DNA of 64,000 nt from Eggerthella sinensis (GTDB lineage Bacteria; Actinomycetota; Coriobacteriia; Coriobacteriales; Eggerthellaceae): positions 42,626 through 106,625 of the forward strand of contig NZ_PPTT01000013.1 of NCBI RefSeq assembly GCF_003339815.1, given 5' to 3'. The number at the start of each line of letters is the position of its first letter. Position 1 is the stretch's first letter. The notes below the pieces were generated by a model. The model was not told the origin of the DNA, searched no databases, and saw only the letters and a list, made by a program, of their open reading frames with translations. Of the stretch, positions 8,025 through 16,404 are shown one piece after another. The position numbers and the translations under genes are program-made.

Positions 8025-9428
8025 ATGGCACAGGATCTTCCCAACGGATTCACCGGTTTCTCGCAGCGCAAGCCGAACGGCTTCGTGTCCGCGAGCTCGG
8101 CGATAGGCACGCCTCGGTACGTCGGCGGCCAGCAACCTGCGAACAACGCGGCAAGCAAGGGCGCGTACGAAGCGGCGACGGCAGCGTTCAGCTCCGGTGC
8201 GGAAGGCGCCTTCCAATACGCGCGCGATCACGCGCGTCCCGACGGCGAGTCGGCCCAGTTCGACCCCGATAAGCTGCGCCTCATTCCCGCCATCGACCGC
8301 CGATGGGCGTGGACGGAAATCGACCTCAACGCCATCCGCCACAACGTGAGCTCGGTGCGTCAGCGCGTCGACAACGGCGTGCGCCTCATGGCGGTGGTGA
8401 AGGCCGACGGGTACGGTCACGGTGCGGTGCGGTGCGCCAAAACCGCGCTCAACTCCGGCGCCGACTACCTGGGCGTCGCCACGGTGAACGAGGCCATCGA
8501 GCTGCGCGAAGCGCTGGTGAACGCGCCTATTCTCATCCTGTCGCAGCCGCCCGAGACGGCCATTCCGCTGCTGCTCGCCTACAAGGTCATGCCCAGCATC
8601 TACACGTCCGAGTTCGCCATCCAGTACGCTGAGGCCGCCGACGCGTTCGGCGTGCGCGCCCCCTACCACCTGGCGGTGAACACGGGCATGAACCGCATCG
8701 GCGTGCGCCACGACGAAGTGGTTGAGTTCATGGGGCAGGTGAGCTTCCATCGCGCGCTCGACCTCGTGGGCACGTTCACCCATTTCGCCACGGCCGATTC
8801 AGTGGAAACGCTCGACTTCCAAATTCAGGTGAAGCGCTTCATCGAGGCCATCACCGCCCTGCGTGCAGCGGGGGTCAACCCCGGCATCGTGCATGCGGCG
8901 AACTCGGCGGCGGCCATTCGCTATCCCGACGTGCAGTTCGACATGGTGCGCCTCGGCATCGGCATGTACGGCTTGCATCCGTCGCCCGTCACGCGCTCGA
9001 TGATCGACCTCCGGCCCGCCATGAGCGTGCATGCGCGCATCACCGACGTGCGCACGGTGCCCATGAGCGACGGCGTGAGCTACGGCATGAACTACCGCAG
9101 CCCCGGCAGCGTGAAAATCTGCACCATTCCCGTGGGGTACGCCGACGGGCTGGCTCGCGGGTTGTCCGGTCGCACCGACGTCATCCTCAAGGGACAGCGG
9201 TGCCATCAGGTGGGCAATATCTGCATGGATCAGTGCATGTTCGAGGTTGACCTGCGCGTGTACGGCAGCCGTCGCCGGCTCGACCCGATGATTGGCGACG
9301 AGGTGCTGCTGGTGGGACGCGAGGGCGACTCCGTGGTGACGCTCGACGATATGGCGAATGCGCTGGGCACCATCAATTACGAGGTGGCGGTGGGCTTTTC
9401 GCTGCGCATGCCGCGCCTGTACGTGTAA
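8025..9428 (+). CDS. alr: Alanine racemase with an unusual ~95-residue N-terminal extension
   Basis: PLP enzyme interconverting L- and D-alanine for peptidoglycan, cytoplasmic. The catalytic domain begins at about residue 93 (RRWAWTEIDLNAIRHN). The PLP lysine is Lys126 in MAVVKADGYGHG, and the second catalytic region is near VSYGMNYRSPG, with VGNICMDQCMFEV and the C-terminal NYEVAVGFSLRMPRLYV following. The family norm is about 370-390 residues; this frame is 467 because of a leader rich in G, A, S and Q with no recognisable domain. The ATG at 8025 follows AAAGG and GGAG sequences; no good internal start with a ribosome site was found, but a later start remains possible. A glycosylase gene follows after 14 bases and is probably cotranscribed. 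Confidence 0.92.
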   Translation: MAQDLPNGFTGFSQRKPNGFVSASSAIGTPRYVGGQQPANNAASKGAYEAATAAFSSGAEGAFQYARDHARPDGESAQFDPDKLRLIPAIDRRWAWTEIDLNAIRHNVSSVRQRVDNGVRLMAVVKADGYGHGAVRCAKTALNSGADYLGVATVNEAIELREALVNAPILILSQPPETAIPLLLAYKVMPSIYTSEFAIQYAEAADAFGVRAPYHLAVNTGMNRIGVRHDEVVEFMGQVSFHRALDLVGTFTHFATADSVETLDFQIQVKRFIEAITALRAAGVNPGIVHAANSAAAIRYPDVQFDMVRLGIGMYGLHPSPVTRSMIDLRPAMSVHARITDVRTVPMSDGVSYGMNYRSPGSVKICTIPVGYADGLARGLSGRTDVILKGQRCHQVGNICMDQCMFEVDLRVYGSRRRLDPMIGDEVLLVGREGDSVVTLDDMANALGTINYEVAVGFSLRMPRLYV

Positions 9429-9442
9429 GAAGGGGGATCGCT

Positions 9443-10090
9443 ATGACGAAGCCGCATGTTCCGCTCGACGAAATCCGCGCACAGGTTGAGGCGTGCCGCA
9501 AGTGCCCGCTTGCCGATGGGCGCACGCAAACCGTGTTCGGCGTGGGCAATCCCGAGGCGCGCGTGCTCATCGTGGGCGAGGCGCCGGGCAAGAACGAGGA
9601 CCTGCAGGGCGAACCCTTCGTGGGCGCGGCCGGCAAGTACCTCAACGAGCTGCTGGCCGTGGCGGGGCTCACCCGCGACGACGTGTTCATCGCGAACGTG
9701 CTGAAGTGCCGCCCGCCGGGAAACCGCGATCCGCGCCCCGAGGAAATCGAGCTGTGCACGCCCTACCTGCGCGAACAGACGCGCACCATCGACCCTGAGT
9801 TCATCGTGACGCTGGGCAACTTCTCCACGAAGTTCATCCTGAAAACCGACATCGGCATCACGCGTTTGCATGGCACGGTGCAGCAGGCCGGCAAGTTCAA
9901 GGTGTTCCCCATCTTCCACCCGGCCGCCGCGCTGTACGACGGCTCGAAGCGCGAGGCGCTCGAGAACGACTTCGCCACCCTCGGCGAGCTGCTGCGTGCA
10001 AGCGCCGCCGCCCGCGCCGAAGCCGCAGCCGCTGCGGAAGCCGCCGCAGCCCCCGAGCCCGAGCACGTGGAGCAGCCGCATTTGCTATAG
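9443..10090 (+). CDS. Family 4 uracil-DNA glycosylase (iron-sulfur type)
   Basis: A 215-residue repair enzyme that removes uracil from DNA. The four cluster cysteines are visible: Cys18 and Cys21 (CRKC), Cys89 (LKCRPPGNRDP) and Cys105 (ELCTPYL). Motif 1 is GEAPGKNEDLQGEPFVG at 46-62 and motif 2 is the FHPAAAL region near residue 155. The last 25 or so residues are an alanine- and glutamate-rich tail outside the domain. It starts 14 bases after alr with an AAGGGGG site and ends at a strong terminator. Confidence 0.92.
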   Translation: MTKPHVPLDEIRAQVEACRKCPLADGRTQTVFGVGNPEARVLIVGEAPGKNEDLQGEPFVGAAGKYLNELLAVAGLTRDDVFIANVLKCRPPGNRDPRPEEIELCTPYLREQTRTIDPEFIVTLGNFSTKFILKTDIGITRLHGTVQQAGKFKVFPIFHPAAALYDGSKREALENDFATLGELLRASAAARAEAAAAAEAAAAPEPEHVEQPHLL

Positions 10091-10112
10091 TCGTAGCCTT
10101 ATCGTGCTTTTC

Positions 10113-10160
10113 GAGGCGCTAACGAAAGTTCTCTTTCGTTAGCGCCTCTTTTCTTCTCTT
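10113..10160 (+). terminator. Strong intrinsic terminator after the uracil-DNA glycosylase gene
   Basis: A perfect 16-bp stem (10113-10128 with 10133-10148), loop TTCT, followed by TTTTCTTCTCTT. The stem arms contain AACGAAAG / CTTTCGTT, the same 8-mer repeated through the adjoining fic promoter, so the terminator may share bases with an operator. Confidence 0.85.
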
Positions 10161-10231
10161 AACGAAAGAAAATCGATGATTTCTTTCGTTATTCGTCTTT
10201 TACGAAAGATATGTACGATAGACTTTCGAAC
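10121..10231. repeat. Cluster of six ACGAAAG-type half-sites ahead of the fic gene
   Basis: The motif (A)ACGAAAG occurs at 10121-10128, 10161-10168 and 10201-10208 (one mismatch). Its complement CTTTCGTT occurs at 10133-10140 and 10183-10190, and a partial copy (ACTTTCGAA) lies at 10222-10230. The pair at 10161-10171 and 10180-10190 makes an 11-bp inverted repeat around an 8-base spacer. The cluster sits immediately upstream of a Fic protein that carries a C-terminal winged helix, which suggests autoregulation. The region is markedly AT-richer than its surroundings. Confidence 0.7.
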
Positions 10232-10264
10232 ATTGTCTCGTTATGCGTGAAAGGGTGGCAAACG

Positions 10265-11410
10265 ATGGAGATATCGAACCGTTCAGGACGGTACGTCATG
10301 CAGCCGAGCGGCTATCGTGCGTTTGTGCCCAACCCTCTGCCTCCTGAGCCTCCGCTTGTGTTCTCGTCTGAGTTGATGAGCTTGCTATCCGAAGCTGATC
10401 GCAAGTTGGGCAGGCTTGATGGCGTGACGCAGGTTCTTCCCAATCCCGACCTGTTCGTTTCGATGTATGTGAAAAAAGAAGCGCTTCTCAGTTCGCAGAT
10501 CGAGGGCACACAGGCGTCCCTCCAGGACGTGCTTGCCATCGAGGAAAGCCGTCTCAACGACGACACCCTTGAGGTCGCGAACTATATTGAAGCCATGAAC
10601 TTCGGGCTCGACCGCTTGCGTGAATTTCCTTTGAGCCTTAGGTTGCTTCGCGAGATTCATGCGCGATTGTTGGCGACTGGTCGGGGAAGCGAGCGAACGC
10701 CCGGAGAATTCAGACATTCGCAGAACTGGATCGGAGCCCAAGGATGCACATTAAACGAAGCGGCGTACGTTCCGCCTGCGGTTGAGGACATGCACCAGGC
10801 GCTCGGGGATCTCGAATCCTTCTTCTATAGCCACACGGATCTGCCGACGCTCGTCAAAATCGGCCTCATCCATGCGCAATTCGAGACGATCCACCCGTTT
10901 CTTGATGGAAACGGCCGAATGGGGCGCTTGCTCATCGCTTTTTGGCTGTGCAATGAGGGAGTGCTTTCGAAACCGGTTTTATATCTGAGCTATTTCTTCA
11001 AGCGGAATCGGCAGGAATATTATGATCGACTCATGGACGTGAGACGGAAGGGCGCTTGGGAGGAATGGCTTGCATTCTTCCTGCGGGGCATTGCGCAGAC
11101 GTCTGAGGAAGGCGTTGCATCTGCGAAAAAGATCATCGCTCTGCAAAACGACGGTATCCGGCGCATCAACGAAGCGCGTTTGAGCGCGAACCACGCTGCA
11201 TTGCTTGACCGTCTCTTCGAGTCGCCTTCCATCACGAAGCAAAAAGCGGCGAGGGTGCTGGCGGTTTCCGAACCTACGGCGAAGAGCGTAATCGACAATC
11301 TGTGCGCGCTCGGCATTCTCAAGGATGCGACGCCTCGCTCGCAAAGAAACAAGCGCTTCGTGTTCCAGCCTTACTTGGATATTCTTGAGCCGGGGACCGA
11401 TCCTTTGTAA
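10265..11410 (+). CDS. Fic-family protein (AMP-transferase fold) with C-terminal winged helix
   Basis: 381 residues. N-terminal Fic_N region with an SSQIEG segment at 76-81 matching the inhibitory motif (S/T)xxxE(G/N), as in class II Fic proteins where the helix lies N-terminal. The catalytic loop HPFLDGNGRMGR is at 210-221 and is complete, so an active, self-inhibited enzyme that modifies a target hydroxyl with AMP is expected. Residues about 310-370 form a winged helix (SITKQKAARVLAVSEPTAKSVIDNL). The start at 10265 was preferred over 10211 because AAAGGG lies upstream and homologues begin at this point. It ends 1 base from the convergent corA stop. Its lower GC than its neighbours and its own terminator and promoter suggest acquisition as a unit. 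The target is unknown. Confidence 0.88.
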   Translation: MEISNRSGRYVMQPSGYRAFVPNPLPPEPPLVFSSELMSLLSEADRKLGRLDGVTQVLPNPDLFVSMYVKKEALLSSQIEGTQASLQDVLAIEESRLNDDTLEVANYIEAMNFGLDRLREFPLSLRLLREIHARLLATGRGSERTPGEFRHSQNWIGAQGCTLNEAAYVPPAVEDMHQALGDLESFFYSHTDLPTLVKIGLIHAQFETIHPFLDGNGRMGRLLIAFWLCNEGVLSKPVLYLSYFFKRNRQEYYDRLMDVRRKGAWEEWLAFFLRGIAQTSEEGVASAKKIIALQNDGIRRINEARLSANHAALLDRLFESPSITKQKAARVLAVSEPTAKSVIDNLCALGILKDATPRSQRNKRFVFQPYLDILEPGTDPL

Positions 11411-11411
11411 G

Positions 11412-12335
11412 CTATAGCCACTTCTTGCGCTTGAAGATGATGATCTCGATGACCACGATGATGGCCGACACCACGATGATGGTCTCGTAGCCCCATCGCC
11501 AATCGAGGCCGGGCATGTTCGCGAAGTTCATGCCGAACCAGCTGGTGAGCAGCGTGAGCGGCGCGAACAGCGTGGTGATGACCGTGAAGAACTGCATGGT
11601 GTTGTTCTGCTGCAGGTCGATTTGCGTCTGGTAGAGCTCGCGCAGCTGCAGGCTGTACTCCTTGAGCGTGAGCGAGCGCTTCAACAGGCGTTCGGCCTGG
11701 CGCTCGAGCACGAGGAACAGGCGGCTTTCCTCGTGGGTGAGCAGCTTGTTCTCGTTTTCGGCAATGCCGCTGGCCATGTCCACGAGCTGCTGGTAGTACG
11801 TGTCGATGCGCAGCAGCTTGCGGCGAAACGTCAGCATGGTGCGCGTGCTCGCGTCCATGCCGCGGTCGATGATGGCCTCTTCCACGTCTTCCATGCGATC
11901 TTCGAGATCGGCCAAAAACGCCAGGTCGTTCTTCACGAGCAGCTTCATGAACTCGAACAGGCAGTGGGCCACCGTGGGCTTCTTCACGATGTGGTACGAC
12001 GCGATGGTGTCGAGGATGCGCACGCACGTGGTGCCGTCGTCGAGGAACACGAGGTGGGTGGCGTCGAGGTAGAACGCGAAGCACAGCGGGTCAGACAGCA
12101 CGTGCTCTTTGTCGGGCACGGCGAAGGAGCCGATGAGGCAGTGCGGAAACACGTCGAGGTACGTGTTCTCCACCGTGGAGATGGAGCGCAGGGATTCCTG
12201 CATGTCGGGGCTGAGGAAGCGCGCCTCGGTGATCTCCTGCGAGCTGAGCACCTCAACCACCGGTTGATCGATGGCGATGGGCGTGGCGGCGGGCGCGGGC
12301 TCGAGATGATTTTGCAGCAAGTATAGGTGGGCCAT
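11412..12335 (-). CDS. corA: CorA-family divalent cation (Mg2+) channel
   Basis: A 307-residue inner-membrane protein expected to pass Mg2+ (or Co2+/Ni2+) as a pentamer. The cytoplasmic N-terminal alpha/beta domain and long helix precede two C-terminal membrane helices. The signature GMN is at 268-270 (FGMNFANMPG), between the helices, and the chain ends in a basic KRKKWL tail. The ATG at 12335 (MAHLYLLQ) has a GAAAG sequence upstream; the in-frame start at 12371 would add residues read through a palindrome and is less likely. A degenerate parS-like site lies just upstream. Confidence 0.88.
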   Translation of the reverse strand: MAHLYLLQNHLEPAPAATPIAIDQPVVEVLSSQEITEARFLSPDMQESLRSISTVENTYLDVFPHCLIGSFAVPDKEHVLSDPLCFAFYLDATHLVFLDDGTTCVRILDTIASYHIVKKPTVAHCLFEFMKLLVKNDLAFLADLEDRMEDVEEAIIDRGMDASTRTMLTFRRKLLRIDTYYQQLVDMASGIAENENKLLTHEESRLFLVLERQAERLLKRSLTLKEYSLQLRELYQTQIDLQQNNTMQFFTVITTLFAPLTLLTSWFGMNFANMPGLDWRWGYETIIVVSAIIVVIEIIIFKRKKWL

Positions 12336-12653
12336 CGGGCGTTCTTTCACGTGAAGCGCGGGTGGTCGCACCCGCGAGCTGGGCGATTCCTCAGCTTACC
12401 ACGCAGCATTTCACGCGTGAATCGGCTGCGTGCGCCCGTTAGGCGATTGTTGACGGGGCCGGTGGGCGGCGTCTGGCGGCCGTCGGCGGCCGCGCGGGGG
12501 AACCCTTCTCGTGGGAATTCTTCCGCTGGCCGTATGGAAACACGCTCGAAACAAAGGTGCGGCGGCGCATTTGCTATACTGGCGGCCACATCTACACGAA
12601 ACGGCACCGTTCTTGGTGCTGCTTTTGTATCTGAGACGAGAAGGGCAGACGAC
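12336..12653. other. 318-base divergent gap between corA and nfnA
   Basis: No gene is seen. It holds, from left to right, a parS-like palindrome matching 13 of 16 positions (12343-12358), a small 8-bp hairpin with GTCG loop (12357-12376), a 12-bp palindrome TTCACGCGTGAA (12410-12421) and a -10-like TATACT at 12575-12580 that would serve nfnA with a leader of about 70 bases. The central part shows nothing recognisable. Confidence 0.5.
12343..12358. other. Degenerate parS-like palindrome
   Basis: TCTTTCACGTGAAGCG matches the ParB-binding parS consensus at 13 of 16 positions, with the inner ten (TTCACGTGAA) intact. It is in the corA leader, 2.7 kb from the perfect site at 15014. Occupancy by ParB would be weaker than at a perfect site, if any. 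Confidence 0.4.
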
Positions 12654-13493
12654 GTGTATCCCATCGAACAGGTAGAGGCGCTCAATCCCGAGGTGACGCG
12701 CATGGTGGTGCGGGCGCCCGAGATTGCGAAGAAGATCAAGCCGGGTCAGTTCATCATGCTGCGCATCGACGAGGTGGGCGAGCGCATCCCGCTCACGATG
12801 AACGATTGCGACCCGGAGGCCGGCACGATCACGATCATCTTCCAGGCGGTGGGCGCAACCACGATGCGTCTCGCTCAGATGAAGGCGGGCGACGCGCTGC
12901 TCGACTTCGCGGGACCGCTGGGCAACCCCACCGAGCTCGAAGGAGCGAAGCGCGCGTGCGTCATCGGCGGCGGTTTGGGCACAGCCATCGCGTTTCCGCA
13001 GGCCAAGTGGCTGTACGAGCACGGCTGCGAAGTGGACGTCATCACCGGCTTCCGCAACGTGGACCTCGTGCTGTTGGAAGACGAGATCGACGCGCACTCC
13101 ACGCGCCAGATCATCATGACCGACGACGGCTCGAACGGCAATAAAGGCCTGGTCACGCAAGCGCTGCAGCAGCGCATCGACGAAGGCGCCGACTACGACC
13201 TCGTGCTGGCCGTAGGACCCGTCATCATGATGAAGTTCGTGGCTGCAACCACCAAGCCGTACGGCATCAAGACGCTCGTGTCCATGAACCCGCTCATGAT
13301 CGACGGGACGGGCATGTGCGGCGGCTGCCGCGTGAAGGTGGGCGACGAGTACCTGCACGCCTGCGTGGACGGCCCCGACTTCGACGGTCATCTGGTGGAC
13401 TTCGACGACGCCATGCGCCGCGGCGTCATGTATCGCACGTTTGAGAGCGCGGCTCGCGAAGGACGCGACTGCAACGAAGGGGAGGGGGCGTAA
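12654..13493 (+). CDS. nfnA: NfnA-type ferredoxin:NADP+ oxidoreductase FAD/[2Fe-2S] subunit
   Basis: A 279-residue subunit of the cytoplasmic NADH-dependent reduced ferredoxin:NADP+ oxidoreductase (also annotated sulfide dehydrogenase beta subunit). It has a ferredoxin-reductase-like FAD domain (RIPLTMND), an NAD-binding domain (GGGLGTAIAFPQAKWL, AVGPVIMMKF) and a C-terminal [2Fe-2S] site, MCGGCRVKV...HAC, with cysteines near 222, 225 and 237. The GTG at 12654 is preceded by GAGAAGGG and gives the usual N-terminus (YPIEQVEALNP); the longer open frame upstream is noncoding leader. The stop is 1 base before the ATG of nfnB. The complex balances NADH, ferredoxin and NADPH pools by electron bifurcation. 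Confidence 0.88.
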   Translation: MYPIEQVEALNPEVTRMVVRAPEIAKKIKPGQFIMLRIDEVGERIPLTMNDCDPEAGTITIIFQAVGATTMRLAQMKAGDALLDFAGPLGNPTELEGAKRACVIGGGLGTAIAFPQAKWLYEHGCEVDVITGFRNVDLVLLEDEIDAHSTRQIIMTDDGSNGNKGLVTQALQQRIDEGADYDLVLAVGPVIMMKFVAATTKPYGIKTLVSMNPLMIDGTGMCGGCRVKVGDEYLHACVDGPDFDGHLVDFDDAMRRGVMYRTFESAAREGRDCNEGEGA

Positions 13494-13494
13494 C

Positions 13495-14985
13495 ATGGCG
13501 CGGATGAGCTACGAAGCGAACAAGCAGAAGACGCGCGTCCCCATGCCCGAGCTCGATCCTGTCGAGCGCGCGAAGACGTTCGACGAGGTGGCGTTGGGAT
13601 ACAGCGAAGAAGAGGCGGTGCTCGAGGCGCGTCGCTGCATTCAGTGCCCGAACACGCCGTGCGTGAGCGGCTGTCCCGTGGGCGTGCCCATCCCGCGCTT
13701 CATCGAGCAGGTGGCGCAGGGTAATTTCGCCCGCGCCTACGCCATTGTGAAGAGCGCCAACGCGCTGCCCGCCATCTGCGGCCGCGTGTGCCCGCAGGAG
13801 TCGCAGTGCGAGGGCGTGTGCACCCGCGGCAAGAACGGCGAACCCGTGGCCATCGGCCGCTTGGAGCGCTTCACGTCCGACTGGGCGTTTACCCACCCGG
13901 ACGAGGCGAAGCGCGCGATGGACGAGCTGCGCGAGGAGTGCGCCGCGGGCGACGAGGTTGCCTGCAGCATTTGGCGCAGCGCGGAAGGCGCGGTGTCGAA
14001 AGACCTCGCCGGCAAGCGCGTGGCGGTTATTGGCTCGGGTCCGGCATCGCTGACCTGCGCGGGCGAGCTGGCGAAGCGCGGATGCGATATCACCGTGTTC
14101 GAGGCGCTGCACAAGGTGGGCGGCGTGCTCACCTACGGCATCCCCGAGTTCCGCCTGCCGAAGGACCTCGTGCAGCGCGAGGTGTCGAAGCTGGGCGACA
14201 GCGGCGTGTCGTTCGAGACGAACGCGCTGGTGGGCAAGCTGTACGACATCGACGAGCTCATGGAAGAACGCGGGTTCGACGCCGTGTTCGTGGGCACGGG
14301 CGCGGGGTTGCCGGCGTATCTGGGCATCGAGGGCGAAGGCCTCAACGGCACCATGGTGGCCAGCGAGCTGCTGACCCGCGTGAACCTCATGAAGGCGTAC
14401 CGCTTCCCCGAGTACGAGACGCCGGTGTACGCTGGCAAAAAGTGCGTGGTGGTGGGCGGCGGCAACGTGGCCATGGACGCCGCGCGCACGGCGCGACGCC
14501 TCGGGGCGGAGGTGACCGTGGTGTACCGCCGCGGGCGCGAGGAGATGCCGGCCCGCGCGGAGGAGATCCACCATGCCGAGCAGGAGGGCATCGAGTTCCA
14601 GCTGCTCACGAACCCGGTGCGCGCCCTCGGCGACGACAAGGGGTGGATTTCCGGTCTCGAGTGCGTGCGCATGGAACTGGGCGAGCCCGACGCGAGCGGA
14701 CGCCGCCGTCCGCAGGAGGTGCCGGGCAGCGAGTTCGTCATCGACATCGACATGCTGGTGATGGCCGTGGGTTCCAAGACGAACCCCCTCATCGCGAAGA
14801 CCACGCCGGGGCTCGAGGTAACGTCGCGCAACCTGATCGTGGCCGATGAGCGCACGTGCGCCACGTCGAAGCCGGGCGTGTTCGCCGGCGGCGACACGGT
14901 CATCGGCGCCGCCACCGTCATCCTCGCCATGGGCGCCGGCAAACGAGCCGCCGCCGGCATCGGGGAGTATTTGACGCAGGGCTAG
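13495..14985 (+). CDS. nfnB: NfnB-type subunit (glutamate synthase small-chain-like FAD/NADPH protein)
   Basis: A 496-residue flavoprotein with two [4Fe-4S] sites at the N-terminus (cysteines 48, 51, 56, 60 and 95, 99, 105, 109). An FAD-binding GSGPASLTCAGELAKRG motif follows at about 180, and a second nucleotide-binding VVGGGNVAMDAARTARRLGA near 320. A lone protein of this kind could be called GltD or the sulfide dehydrogenase alpha subunit; the adjacent nfnA makes NfnB the best call. GGAGGGGG precedes the ATG. The transcript runs into a 28-bp palindrome that holds a parS sequence and a downstream T-run. Confidence 0.87.
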   Translation: MARMSYEANKQKTRVPMPELDPVERAKTFDEVALGYSEEEAVLEARRCIQCPNTPCVSGCPVGVPIPRFIEQVAQGNFARAYAIVKSANALPAICGRVCPQESQCEGVCTRGKNGEPVAIGRLERFTSDWAFTHPDEAKRAMDELREECAAGDEVACSIWRSAEGAVSKDLAGKRVAVIGSGPASLTCAGELAKRGCDITVFEALHKVGGVLTYGIPEFRLPKDLVQREVSKLGDSGVSFETNALVGKLYDIDELMEERGFDAVFVGTGAGLPAYLGIEGEGLNGTMVASELLTRVNLMKAYRFPEYETPVYAGKKCVVVGGGNVAMDAARTARRLGAEVTVVYRRGREEMPARAEEIHHAEQEGIEFQLLTNPVRALGDDKGWISGLECVRMELGEPDASGRRRPQEVPGSEFVIDIDMLVMAVGSKTNPLIAKTTPGLEVTSRNLIVADERTCATSKPGVFAGGDTVIGAATVILAMGAGKRAAAGIGEYLTQG

Positions 14986-15007
14986 ACCGAACATCGTCGT
15001 TTACGGG

Positions 15008-15046
15008 AACGAGTGTTTCACGTGAAACACTCGTTCGTGTTTTTTT
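15008..15046 (+). terminator. 28-bp palindrome plus T-run after nfnB (overlaps parS)
   Basis: Bases 15008-15035 are a perfect palindrome (AACGAGTGTTTCAC and its complement). Seven T residues follow at 15040-15046 after CGTG. As RNA it can fold with a four-base loop and could terminate nfnAB transcripts. The same bases contain a perfect parS, so the element may have two roles. Confidence 0.5.
15014..15029. other. Perfect parS site (ParB/Spo0J binding)
   Basis: TGTTTCACGTGAAACA is identical to the 16-bp parS consensus bound by chromosomal ParB across bacteria. It lies between nfnB and folC, outside any gene. ParB bound here spreads and loads SMC near the origin of replication. A second identical site is at 47868-47883. 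Confidence 0.9.
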
Positions 15047-15058
15047 GGGAGGCTGGGT

Positions 15059-16366
15059 ATGTCGTTCGATCCGATTGCGTACATCAACGAACCGCGCTGG
15101 ATGGAGTCTCGCTTGGGGCTCGACCGCGTTCGCGACCTGCTCGACCGCTTGGGTCGGCCGCAGGACAAGCTCAGGTTCGTGCACGTTGCCGGCACGAACG
15201 GCAAGGGGTCGACGTGCGCCTACCTCGCGTCCATCCTGCAGGCGGCGGGTCTGCGCACAGGGCTGTTCACCAGTCCGTACCTCATCACGTTCGAGGAGCG
15301 CATTCGCGTCGACGGCGCCAATATCACGCTTGACGAGCTGACCGAGACGACCCTGCTCGTCAAAGAGCAGGCCGAAACCATGCCCGACCATCCCACTGAG
15401 TTCGAGCTCATGACGGCCGTGGCCCTTACGCACTTCGCGCGGTGCGCCTGCGATATCGTCGTGCTCGAAGTGGGCCTCGGAGGACGCCTCGACTCCACGA
15501 ACGTCATCGCCGCGCCCGATGTGGCCGTCATCGCGCGCATCGGCCTCGACCATACCAAGCTGCTGGGTACCACGCTCGGCGCCATCGCGGGCGAGAAGGC
15601 CGGCATCATCAAGCCCGGCTCGCGCGTGGTGACGTGGCCGCAGGAGCCCGAGGCGCTCGCAGCCGTCGAAGCGGCGGCCGCATCGTGCGGCGACCCGCTG
15701 ACCATGCCCGACTTCGCCCGCTTGCAGGTAAGCGACGTGGAATGGGACGCCCCCGGCGGGCCGACGCGCCCCTTCTCGTACGGCCGCCATATTCGTCTGC
15801 GCACGAAGCTGCTGGGAACGTACCAGCCGGCGAACGCGTCGCTGGCCATCGAGGCGGCGGAAGCGCTGTGCGCGTGCGGGTGGAGCATCTCGGACGAGGC
15901 CATCGCGTCGGGCATCGCCGCGGCCGCATGGCCCGGCCGCTTCGAGATCGTGCAGGCGGGGGAGAGCGCGCCCGCCATCGTGGTGGACGGCGGGCACAAC
16001 CCGCAGGGGGCGCAGGCGCTGGCGGACTCGCTGCGCGACGTCTTCCCCGGTCGCAAGCCCGTGTTCATCATCGGCGTGCTTGAGGACAAGGACTATCCCG
16101 CCATGTTGGAAACGGTGCTGCCGCTGGGGTCGGCGTTCGTGACGGTGACGCCTGACAACCCGCGCGCACTGCCCGCGGCCAATCTGGCGCGCGCCGTCCG
16201 CTGGACGGGGCAGGACATGCTGGGATGCTCGGCCTGCGTGAGCCCCTCTGTTGCGCGCGACATGGCCGACGCGCTCGCGAAGGCCCGTGAACTCGCCGGC
16301 CCGCAAGGCCTCATCTGCGCCTTCGGCAGCCTCTACTCAGTAGGCGCCCTGAAAGAGCTGCTCTAG
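15059..16366 (+). CDS. folC: Bifunctional folylpolyglutamate synthase/dihydrofolate synthase
   Basis: A 435-residue cytoplasmic Mur-ligase-family enzyme that adds glutamate to dihydropteroate and folates. The ATP-binding loop GTNGKGST is at 45-52. An SPYLITFEERIRV segment (residues 74-86), LEVGLGGRLDSTNV near 140 and HNPQGAQALADSL near 317 are family signatures. Length is typical. GGGAGG precedes the ATG. It follows the parS/terminator element, so it is probably a separate transcription unit from nfnAB, and converges on the LuxR gene at 16405. Confidence 0.92.
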   Translation: MSFDPIAYINEPRWMESRLGLDRVRDLLDRLGRPQDKLRFVHVAGTNGKGSTCAYLASILQAAGLRTGLFTSPYLITFEERIRVDGANITLDELTETTLLVKEQAETMPDHPTEFELMTAVALTHFARCACDIVVLEVGLGGRLDSTNVIAAPDVAVIARIGLDHTKLLGTTLGAIAGEKAGIIKPGSRVVTWPQEPEALAAVEAAAASCGDPLTMPDFARLQVSDVEWDAPGGPTRPFSYGRHIRLRTKLLGTYQPANASLAIEAAEALCACGWSISDEAIASGIAAAAWPGRFEIVQAGESAPAIVVDGGHNPQGAQALADSLRDVFPGRKPVFIIGVLEDKDYPAMLETVLPLGSAFVTVTPDNPRALPAANLARAVRWTGQDMLGCSACVSPSVARDMADALAKARELAGPQGLICAFGSLYSVGALKELL

Positions 16367-16404
16367 CGCGAATCGCACGTCCTTCGAGCCTGCCGCTTTC
16401 GCTG

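Noticed and set aside
4844..8158. 1104-codon frame on the minus strand over the LuxR gene and dmsA
   Set aside because: Rich in Arg, His and Glu without domain pattern; one part is antisense to the LuxR gene and another is dmsA read in a wrong frame.
12343..12358. Third full parS site
   Set aside because: Only 13 of 16 bases match, with three outer changes. Kept as degenerate and not counted as a perfect site.
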